Source of the DNA: Treponema sp.
GTDB lineage: Bacteria; Spirochaetota; Spirochaetia; Treponematales; Breznakiellaceae
Direction of reading: 5' to 3'
Length of the DNA stretch: 5,099 bases
Assembly (NCBI GenBank): GCA_009780595.1
Contig: WQZT01000133.1
Span: 1-5,099 of the forward strand
Shown: positions 1-5,099 of the stretch, piece by piece
How positions within the stretch are numbered: position 1 is the stretch's first letter
Layout: each line of letters starts with the position of its first letter
Made by a program: the position numbers and the translations under genes
The notes under the pieces: model-generated
Seen by the model: the letters and a program-made list of their open reading frames with translations, nothing else
Told to the model about the DNA's origin: nothing
Databases searched by the model: none

Positions 1-39
1 GCAACCAGCAAACGGTGATATTTGGCGGCACAGTGGTAA

Positions 40-72
40 GCCGCCGCGGGCTGTTAGATTTCCTGCGGCGGC
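40..72 (-). terminator. GC-rich hairpin downstream of truncated gene, possible terminator
   Basis: The arms gccgccgcggg (40-50) and cctgcggcggc (62-72) pair over 11 positions with one G-T type wobble, around an 11-base loop. The structure starts 17 bases beyond the TAA (90-92) of the minus-strand gene remnant, where a transcript end would be expected. Neither strand has a run of T after the stem, so this is not a classical intrinsic terminator. It could be a Rho-associated or U-less terminator, an mRNA-stabilising hairpin or a palindromic repeat. Positions 1-39 hold nothing else I can support. Confidence 0.35.
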
Positions 73-89
73 GGACAGTGCTTTCTACT

Positions 90-491
90 TTACTTCACAA
101 GAGTTATATTCGCCCCATTACTGAGAGCAAAAAGTTCGTTAGTAATATAACCAGGAAAGTTGGATTTCATTTCACCACGGTAGTCAAATACATCATCAGC
201 GATCCGCCTAGTATTGTAATAATTATTGTCCTTAAAGCAGAACGTGTTGCCGGGGGTTCTCCCGTAAAACCAAAACAGTTGCGTAGTGCTGCCATAGTTG
301 GTGATGTTTACGTTGTCTACAAGCAGGATATCAGAAGATGAGCTACCACTAATAGTTCCGGCATAGCCTGCAAACAAGCCAACTGGTTCACCAGCCCTGA
401 AGGTAAACCTACTGTCTTTCAATATGATGGAAACGTCAACGCTATCGCCGGCAAAGTCCTTGACAGACAGGGCGCAACGAGCCCTCGGTCT
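90..491 (-). pseudogene. 3' remnant of a beta-rich, probably exported protein; family not recognised
   Basis: The frame reads leftwards from just after an in-frame TAA at 492-494 to the TAA stop at 90-92, about 133 codons. It has no ATG or GTG at its head. The best start is a TTG at 420-422, with no Shine-Dalgarno in front, and protein-like sequence (VKDFAGDSVDVSIILKDSRF) continues upstream of it. The gene therefore appears to have lost its 5' end near 471-506, where insertion-sequence debris begins. The product is rich in Asn, Gly, Ser, Thr and aromatic residues (for example NITNYGSTTQLFWFYGRTPG), with alternating polar and hydrophobic stretches like the beta-strand modules of secreted or surface proteins. 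I recognise no domain and no catalytic motif. The last six or so codons before 491 (RPRARC) look unlike the rest and may be foreign. The coding call rests on this protein-like composition and the terminal hairpin, so it is moderate. Confidence 0.45.
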
Positions 492-506
492 TTACCAGGA
501 TATGGC

Positions 507-670
507 ATGGAAGCGAAGCGGGGGCCGCAACGGCAACTGAGCCTGAGCGAAGTTCTTGCGCTGAATATCATGCACTTCCATCTTCATGTATTCGACTTGA
601 AAGCCTTCTTCCGCCTTGCAGAGTCCTCATTCAAGGCATATTTCCCACGCATGCCGAACTATGAAAACTT
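507..670 (+). pseudogene. IS4/IS982-like DDE transposase, N-terminal fragment
   Basis: The translation from ATG 507 contains KRGPQRQLSLSEVLALN, a hydrophobic/aromatic helix (IMHFHLHVFDLKAFFRLAE), then FKAYFPRMPNYEN. This order, 'LS-SE-(V/I)L...', 'K-F..L', 'YFP.(L/M)P.Y..', matches the N-terminal region of the DDE transposases of IS4/IS982-type elements, ahead of their catalytic domain. The catalytic DDE residues are absent. After Asn54 (codon 666-668) the frame stays open to 860, but the residues become Arg-rich and unlike a transposase, because from about 670 the DNA belongs to another element read on the opposite strand. About 55 residues of a protein normally several hundred long are left, so it is inactive. 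No terminal inverted repeats or target duplications were identified. The exact IS family is uncertain. Confidence 0.6.
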
Positions 671-842
671 AATTGCTTACCTGCGCCCCCTTGCTGAACC
701 GGCTGCCATCCCCGACATGCGCCGTGAAAGCATACGCCACTATCGGACCTACACCGGGTATCGTTTGCAATATCTTCATCCCCAGTACCGAGGGCGCTGG
801 AATAGGGCTCGAGCAGGTCGCGGCTTCCGCCGTCGACCTGCG
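669..842 (-). pseudogene. IS110-family transposase, C-terminal fragment with frameshifts
   Basis: Read on the minus strand, 764-672 encodes TIPGVGPIVAYAF followed by TAHVGDGSRFSKGAQVSN, the signature helix-hairpin-helix-like segment of the Transposase_20 domain of IS110/IS116/IS902 proteins (family pattern: TIPGVGP, about ten residues, then (I/V)GD.SRF). Just upstream, LLEPYSSALG (816-787) also matches the family but is in a different frame, so at least one indel lies near 785-787; AEAAT slightly further upstream, back in the first frame, suggests a second. The fragment ends at an in-frame TAA (669-671) exactly where the family usually continues with a Tyr codon and 'xGL.PR'. The N-terminal RuvC-like DEDD catalytic domain and the downstream catalytic serine region are both missing, so this is a dead remnant. 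It abuts the plus-strand transposase fragment at about 669-672. Confidence 0.75.
813..841 (-). terminator. Strong hairpin just past the M60 lipoprotein gene, possible terminator
   Basis: The arms gcaggtcgcggc (813-824) and gccgtcgacctgc (829-841) form a 12-bp stem with one bulged T (833) and a four-base loop, ttcc. It lies 13 bases beyond the TAG (855-857) of the peptidase gene, in the right place to end its transcript. There is no T tract after the stem on the minus strand. An alternative, mutually exclusive stem pairs ccgccg (827-832) with cggcgg (841-846). The hairpin lies within the recognisable IS110 remnant, so it may have been recruited or may be incidental. Confidence 0.4.
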
Positions 843-854
843 GCGGGAAAGGGG

Positions 855-2876
855 CTATGACCTAAATTTGCCTACCGTTTTGTCGGTGATCCTTGTAAAA
901 TCCTTCGGGGGCTGCGGCAAGCCCCATGAGTCGATTTCAACCCGCAACGCATCCACCTCTTTCTGCGTAATGATAAAGTTGCTTTCGTCGATCGGCGTCA
1001 GAAAACCCCATTGTTCGAAAAAGTGCGTAAGGTCATAGCCGGATATCCTTGAGGCTGTCCGCACAAAGTGCAACTGCCACCTTCCGTCTGTTTTCCCCGC
1101 CGGCTTGGGATTTTCGGACATGTAGTGGTGGAACATATCTTGGTAAAAGCGTGTTTGCCCCAGCGCGTCAACAAGGTAAAGCTTTAGCTGCCAGAAAGGA
1201 ACCAGCTGCCCAAAGTGATCTTGGCCACTGCCCTTCCTCATTTTCCTTAATGGAATGCCTTTTCCCAACACAGTGTCAAATGTTCTTGCGTAGTCTCCGT
1301 TTTCTAGACCTGAAAGATTGCCAAAAGATGTCTGCACGTGTAGCGAGAAGAGGTTTACGGTAACCTCCGTCACTCCGTTCCACGCCATACCAGGACGAAC
1401 TTGGTTCATATGGCCCACCTCGTGCGCGGGCCCCCATATATTTGATGTCCTCAATTTTCCCGGATCCAAAATTTTCGGCACAGCGTCACGCAAGCGATAA
1501 AGGGTGTGATTATTGGTGGCGGCCATATAATACGGCGTGTCAGGGTGATAATTAACGTGAGCGAAGAGTCGATTTCGGGCCGCTTTGCCCTGTCTATCGA
1601 TCCCCAGAAACTCGTGCTGCAGCCGCACTATATCATCCCACACTTTCGCAAGGGCCAAGCCGTCAGCAGTATCTTTTTTGAAACTATTCACGGGAAATAC
1701 CAAGTGGGCGTATTCCCCCACAAGATCAAAGTCGTGCCAGATTGCATTTCCCAAAAGCGTTCGCCATTGATCCCGCGTATGCCGTTGGACATCGAAAAGG
1801 CCGTTCACCTCTCCGGTGGCAAAATGAATTTTTGCTTTCGGCGCCATTTCTTCAAGCGGGGAATAATACTGCACGTAAATCAGCCCGTCGGCGAGCGCGC
1901 TGATTTTGTTAATGCCGACGAACAATCGATACGTGTGCCGCGCCCCAACCCCCAAGTTGTTTTCCGGGTTTTTAAGATCTTCAGTGAATATCGACAAAGG
2001 CTGTCCTGGTTCCAAGCCGGACACAAACACTATCAACTCCTGCCCCTTCCTGGCAAGAATGCCCGTGGGATTGTCGTGCAGGCTTTGCTGATTGGTTTTA
2101 TTGGCGGCGGCCGGTACCGACGGGTGAATCCAGGCGCGGTAGTCCTGCACGCGAAAGTCGAAAGGATCGTAGTCGCTGGAAAATATTTTTAACGCCATGT
2201 CCTTAAAAAATGGATCGGGTATGCCGGTAATCATTTTGAGCGTTACGCCAGGCCTAAGCGCTGAAACGCTGTGGTCGGTAAATATGGTAAGGTAGTTAAA
2301 TTCCTCTGGGTCATGCTGGAAAAACTGCACCTCGCCGACGCTAACCCAATTGCCCATGCCAGAGTTCACTCTGTATTCAACTAAGGTTGGATTGATCAGC
2401 GGCGGATCAAATATGACTTGCGCATGAACGCCGTTAAAATTAAAGTCGCCATACTTGCGGGGGATACTGTCGTCGCCATCGGCAACCCAAATTTCAAGCT
2501 CCTGGATATTACCGTTAGTCCCGCTCAGGCGCGTAAAGTGCCGCAGGTAATCTATTCTCTCTGTCTCCTGAAAATAATAAGACAAGGTAACCGGAAACTT
2601 CGTGCCGTTTCCCCATCGGGAATGGTACATGGTGTTCGGATTTCCATCGAAGGAGAGCTCAATCGGCTCGCCGGGCTGCGCTTCGGATGCCTCTGCGCTG
2701 TGCACCGGCACTTGTTTGCCGTTGCCTATCCCTACTGAAAAAGCAGGCTGGTTCTCATTGCCGTTGCTTGGGAGGCTGCCAGTCTCGTCGCCCATAATGG
2801 GATTGCCGCATGAGAGCAACGCGAACACGCAGACCAACGCCGCCACAAGCGCGACGAATCCAGTTCTTTTCTTCAT
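855..2876 (-). CDS. M60-family (enhancin/mucinase-like) zinc metallopeptidase lipoprotein with F5/8-type-C domain
   Basis: This gene encodes a 673-residue exported protease. Residues 1-23 are a lipoprotein signal: MKKR, a hydrophobic core and a lipobox ending in Cys23 (ALLSC), so the mature protein should be lipid-anchored at the cell surface or periplasm. A Ser/Asn/Gly-rich linker follows. Residues about 56-188 resemble an F5/8-type-C/CBM32 beta-sandwich (LSFDGNPNTMYHSRWGN, then ELEIWVADGDD), probably a glycan-binding module. Residues about 200-630 fit the peptidase M60 domain: zinc motif HEVGH at 485-489, with a downstream TEVTVNLFS whose Glu504 is the expected third ligand, and a family-like C-terminus (ISGYDLTHFFEQWGF). 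Known M60 enzymes cleave mucin-type and other O-glycosylated proteins, so degradation of host or environmental glycoprotein is the inferred role. ATG 2876 is the start: it follows a good ribosome site and gives the signal peptide, whereas the longer frame opens at a TTG (2933) that is part of the predicted -35 box. The catalytic motifs are intact. It is transcribed divergently from the filament gene. Confidence 0.88.
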   Translation of the reverse strand: MKKRTGFVALVAALVCVFALLSCGNPIMGDETGSLPSNGNENQPAFSVGIGNGKQVPVHSAEASEAQPGEPIELSFDGNPNTMYHSRWGNGTKFPVTLSYYFQETERIDYLRHFTRLSGTNGNIQELEIWVADGDDSIPRKYGDFNFNGVHAQVIFDPPLINPTLVEYRVNSGMGNWVSVGEVQFFQHDPEEFNYLTIFTDHSVSALRPGVTLKMITGIPDPFFKDMALKIFSSDYDPFDFRVQDYRAWIHPSVPAAANKTNQQSLHDNPTGILARKGQELIVFVSGLEPGQPLSIFTEDLKNPENNLGVGARHTYRLFVGINKISALADGLIYVQYYSPLEEMAPKAKIHFATGEVNGLFDVQRHTRDQWRTLLGNAIWHDFDLVGEYAHLVFPVNSFKKDTADGLALAKVWDDIVRLQHEFLGIDRQGKAARNRLFAHVNYHPDTPYYMAATNNHTLYRLRDAVPKILDPGKLRTSNIWGPAHEVGHMNQVRPGMAWNGVTEVTVNLFSLHVQTSFGNLSGLENGDYARTFDTVLGKGIPLRKMRKGSGQDHFGQLVPFWQLKLYLVDALGQTRFYQDMFHHYMSENPKPAGKTDGRWQLHFVRTASRISGYDLTHFFEQWGFLTPIDESNFIITQKEVDALRVEIDSWGLPQPPKDFTRITDKTVGKFRS

Positions 2877-2879
2877 GAT

Positions 2880-2891
2880 CCACCTTCCTTT
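2880..2891 (-). promoter_or_regulatory. Ribosome binding site of the M60 lipoprotein gene
   Basis: On the minus strand aaaggaaggtgg is followed by atc and then ATG 2876-2874. The purine-rich AGGAAGG lies within normal Shine-Dalgarno spacing and settles the start codon in favour of 2876. Confidence 0.8.
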
Positions 2892-2904
2892 ATGTTTGGT
2901 TTTA

Positions 2905-2933
2905 ACTATAGCGCAATTTATTTCTATCGTCAA
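2905..2933 (-). promoter_or_regulatory. Sigma70-type promoter for the M60 lipoprotein gene
   Basis: On the minus strand, TTGACG (2933-2928) and TATAGT (2910-2905) are separated by exactly 17 bases. Each differs from consensus at one position (TTGACA, TATAAT). Transcription would begin near 2898, giving a leader of about 22 bases that holds just the ribosome site. This is the strongest promoter match in the window. Confidence 0.75.
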
Positions 2934-2952
2934 TATTACTATTTCAGGGGGG

Positions 2953-2982
2953 TTGCCATTTTTATCGACCTTATGTTAATAT
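2953..2982 (+). promoter_or_regulatory. Probable sigma70-type promoter for cfpA
   Basis: TTGCCA (2953-2958) serves as a plausible -35. The -10 can be read as TTAATA (2976-2981, spacing 17) or as TAATAT (2977-2982, spacing 18) with an extended -10 TG at 2974-2975. Transcription would start near 2988-2990, leaving a leader of about 70 bases. The -10 match is weaker than that of the divergent promoter, so the precise start is uncertain. Confidence 0.5.
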
Positions 2983-3000
2983 TACCGGATACTATGCCCA

Positions 3001-3022
3001 TCTCTCGATAACGAGCGAGAGA
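3001..3022 (+). other. Hairpin in the cfpA 5' leader
   Basis: The arms tctctcg (3001-3007) and cgagaga (3016-3022) form a perfect 7-bp stem with an 8-base loop. A second, exclusive hairpin uses ctcg (3004-3007) with cgag (3012-3015) around ataa. It lies 21 bases upstream of the ribosome site and has no following T run, so a role in mRNA stability or translation is more likely than termination. Function is unproven. Confidence 0.4.
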
Positions 3023-3043
3023 AAAGTGGCAGAGGTAATAACG

Positions 3044-3050
3044 AAAGGAG
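3044..3050 (+). promoter_or_regulatory. Ribosome binding site of cfpA
   Basis: aaaggag is followed by a seven-base spacer (aatacca) and ATG 3058. This near-ideal Shine-Dalgarno supports both the start codon and strong expression, as expected for an abundant structural protein. Confidence 0.85.
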
Positions 3051-3057
3051 AATACCA

Positions 3058-5085
3058 ATGCCGATGGATTTGCCGAAAAGCCCAAACGTATTTCACCCCG
3101 AAAAGCCCAGCGCGGTAGGTTCGCGTAACTCGCTTGCGCAGGAATACCGCGATCAGCAATCTGAAGTAAACATGCTGATGGAGGAGGAAACCAACAAGGT
3201 TATCCACCACTTAACTGCCAAATTGCCGAAAGATGTTCTTGAGCGGCTGGATGTAATGGGCGGCTTGAAAGAAAAGCTGTACAACTATTACAACCAAAAC
3301 TACCATAATATGTTCAACCGTTATATGGTAACGTCTGAAGATGAAATGGTAAAAAAGGTGCGGAACTTTATCGATCGGGAGGAAACGCAAGTCCTTGCCC
3401 GCTATTCGCCGAACGAGATCGCCAAGCTTTTGGATGCGGTTGGCGGCGCGGATAAGTTCAACACTGGGGAAATTGAAAAATCCATCGTTAATATGTATGG
3501 GCACCTGCAAGGGCACGTTCAACGGGGCGTAAACGAGTTGGAAACGCACACGAACAGTCTTTTGCGGCAAAAAACAGACACCGGAGCGTTTATTCGGGGC
3601 GAAAATGCCTATTCGGTGGTCAAATGCGCCTTTACTGACAACATCGAAAAGCCAAGAGGCGTAACTGATGTCAAAATGTCTATCAACGTTCTGGATTCGG
3701 AGCTTATTAGCCCGATTTTCCACTATCAGGCTACAATGGAATACCTGATCAAAGACGTTTTGAGCAAGTATATCATCGACATGATCGATAAAGAGATGGA
3801 AAATGTAAAAGATCAGCGTATTGATCAGGGGCTGGAAGAGTTTTCGGACAGCGAAATCCTGTTTTCCAAGCTCGGCAAGGTGGAACATTACACCGATGAC
3901 GACCGCGACAACGCAAAATCCCTGCGCTACACGATGGTTTCAAAGGCAATTCTCGAAAAGATGGCGGGGCTGCGGGCTGAAATTGACCCTGAAAGCTTTG
4001 ACCAGATGAATATCCGCGAAAACCTGAAACGGATTGTTGACATTGAAAACATTCGCAACCGGGGCTTTAATACGGCGATAAACTCAATTACTGCAATTCT
4101 TGACACGTCGAAAATGGGGTATCAGTACATCGAAAACCTGAAAAACGGCCGCGAGCTTATTATTCGGGAGTATGAGGACACTGACCTCGCGAATCTTCCC
4201 GATGAACGCTACCAGATTAAGCTGAAATATCTGGATAGCGCCCAGCTTATCGAGGAGCGCAAGGCGTACGAGGTGCAGCTCAAGAGTTTAGAGAACGAAG
4301 TGCGCCACATCTGGGATATTCTTTTCCTTATTTATGAGGAATCCAAGCGGTTTGGGCGCATACACGACTTCAAAGACTTGGCTGCCAAGAAAAAGAAGCG
4401 TATTAAAGTTACGATTAAGGACAAAACCGGAGAGCCTTTGTACGAGGATATCGATAAGGTGTGGGATGAGATCACGTTTGTCAAACCAGCCGAGACTGAG
4501 GTGGAGCGTGCAAACCGTACCTACATTCACGAAAAGAACAAAGTTGGACAGCAGATTATCCTTATGCGGGGAAAGCTTAAAGAAATGTACAACTATCAAT
4601 ATCCGATACAGCGCCGGGTCATCGAGGATCGCCTGAACTTTTTGGAAAAAGAATATTCCCGCTTTAATTACATGATTAACCCGTACCATATTCTCCCGGG
4701 GCTTATTCTGGACATTGACATTACTTCGATTAAGCGGAAAAAATCAACGCTGAACAGTATGGCAAACGTGCTGAACGAATTCCTGCACGGCGTGTCAAAG
4801 GGATTCCAGGATGCGGCGTTTGCGGCGTTCAGCCGGCGGCGTTCCACCGTGCGCGAGGACATTAACCAGTCTTTCAGTTCTGGAGAGGAAAAGCCTGCTC
4901 CGGCAGTTACCGTTCCTTCGGCAGCTTCGGCGTACCTCGATTTGCTTAACACGAATGACAAAGCTCCGACGGCGGCGATTGCCGAACTTGCAGCCCCTCG
5001 TCGCGGGCGCAAACCCAAGGCAGATAAAGGTTCAAGCGGCGGGCTTCTGAAGAAAGCCGGGCGAGGGCGTCCCCGCACGAAGTAG
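3058..5085 (+). CDS. cfpA: Cytoplasmic filament protein CfpA
   Basis: The 675-residue product is recognised as CfpA, subunit of the ribbon-like cytoplasmic filaments that run beneath the inner membrane along the treponemal cell. Family members are about 678 residues (79 kDa). In T. denticola, loss of the protein is known to impair cell separation and nucleoid distribution. The sequence starts [20 protein letters not shown], has no signal peptide or membrane segment, and is charged and helical throughout, with coiled-coil-like stretches around 395-425 and 480-535 and a basic run AAKKKKRIK (442-450). The tail differs: an Ala/Pro/Ser-rich linker (about 604-647) leads to two basic AT-hook-like motifs, RRGRKPK (648-654) and GRGRPRTK (668-675, containing the exact RGRP core). 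The start at ATG 3058 is fixed by the AAAGGAG site. The gene is apparently monocistronic on its 5' side and complete; what follows its TAG lies outside the window. Recognition is from memory of the family, not an alignment. Confidence 0.88.
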   Translation: MPMDLPKSPNVFHPEKPSAVGSRNSLAQEYRDQQSEVNMLMEEETNKVIHHLTAKLPKDVLERLDVMGGLKEKLYNYYNQNYHNMFNRYMVTSEDEMVKKVRNFIDREETQVLARYSPNEIAKLLDAVGGADKFNTGEIEKSIVNMYGHLQGHVQRGVNELETHTNSLLRQKTDTGAFIRGENAYSVVKCAFTDNIEKPRGVTDVKMSINVLDSELISPIFHYQATMEYLIKDVLSKYIIDMIDKEMENVKDQRIDQGLEEFSDSEILFSKLGKVEHYTDDDRDNAKSLRYTMVSKAILEKMAGLRAEIDPESFDQMNIRENLKRIVDIENIRNRGFNTAINSITAILDTSKMGYQYIENLKNGRELIIREYEDTDLANLPDERYQIKLKYLDSAQLIEERKAYEVQLKSLENEVRHIWDILFLIYEESKRFGRIHDFKDLAAKKKKRIKVTIKDKTGEPLYEDIDKVWDEITFVKPAETEVERANRTYIHEKNKVGQQIILMRGKLKEMYNYQYPIQRRVIEDRLNFLEKEYSRFNYMINPYHILPGLILDIDITSIKRKKSTLNSMANVLNEFLHGVSKGFQDAAFAAFSRRRSTVREDINQSFSSGEEKPAPAVTVPSAASAYLDLLNTNDKAPTAAIAELAAPRRGRKPKADKGSSGGLLKKAGRGRPRTK

Positions 5086-5099
5086 ATCGTAGCGTGTGC

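Noticed and set aside
15..341. 108-codon open frame on the plus strand
   Set aside because: It overlaps the minus-strand remnant, which has the more protein-like composition, and crosses the hairpin at 40-72; no ribosome site or family match.
671..860. Continuation of the plus-strand transposase frame to 860 as one 117-residue protein
   Set aside because: After NYEN the residues are Arg-rich and unlike a transposase, while the opposite strand carries a clear IS110 signature, so the openness is accidental.
1506..2192. 228-codon open frame on the plus strand
   Set aside because: It lies entirely opposite the peptidase coding sequence, whose protein has recognisable domains, and it has no family resemblance or ribosome site.
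2877..2933. A start for the peptidase 19 codons upstream, at TTG 2933
   Set aside because: That TTG is part of the predicted -35 box and would precede the transcription start; it also has no ribosome site and would bury the lipoprotein signal. ATG 2876 has both.
3211..3888. 225-codon open frame on the minus strand
   Set aside because: It is antisense to cfpA within its conserved body; it appears to be a by-product of cfpA codon use.
4668..5078. 136-codon minus-strand frame opposite the end of cfpA
   Set aside because: Its Arg/Ala/Ser-rich content mirrors the GC-rich cfpA tail; no independent signal supports it.
1..5099. CRISPR array, tRNA, rRNA, riboswitch or defence system
   Set aside because: I saw no regularly spaced repeats, no cloverleaf-like segment, no conserved aptamer and no cluster of defence-type genes.

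Overview
The window looks like chromosomal DNA from a spirochaete of the genus Treponema, most likely a gut-associated or free-living relative rather than the syphilis agent. The main evidence is the 675-residue protein at 3058-5085, which I recognise as the cytoplasmic filament protein CfpA, a protein characteristic of treponemes. The roughly balanced base composition (about half G+C by eye) and the insertion-sequence debris fit a larger, less reduced Treponema genome. The species cannot be named from the sequence alone.

Layout. Positions 1-854 are a decayed zone. It holds the 3' end of a truncated minus-strand gene for an Asn/Gly/Ser/Thr-rich protein (about 90-491), an N-terminal piece of a DDE (IS4/IS982-like) transposase on the plus strand (507 to about 670), and a frameshifted C-terminal piece of an IS110-family transposase on the minus strand (about 669-842). 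The two transposase pieces abut at about 669-672. GC-rich hairpins lie just beyond both minus-strand stop codons (40-72 and 813-841) and share the 10-mer cctgcggcgg. Positions 855-2876 (minus) encode a complete lipoprotein of the M60 (enhancin/mucinase-like) zinc metallopeptidase family, with an F5/8-type-C (discoidin-like) domain near its N-terminus. Positions 2877-3057 are a compact divergent promoter region. Positions 3058-5085 (plus) encode CfpA, and only 14 bases follow its stop.

How the parts work together. The two intact genes are divergently transcribed and probably independent. One makes a surface lipoprotein that should bind and cut glycoproteins outside the cell; the other makes the internal ribbon-like filament that runs the length of the cell. 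Their predicted -35 boxes are only 19 bp apart, so polymerases may compete for the region. I found no CRISPR array, tRNA, rRNA, defence island or other multi-gene system. The most interesting signal is in the extreme C-terminus of CfpA: two AT-hook-like motifs after an Ala/Pro-rich linker, suggesting that the filament may contact DNA.
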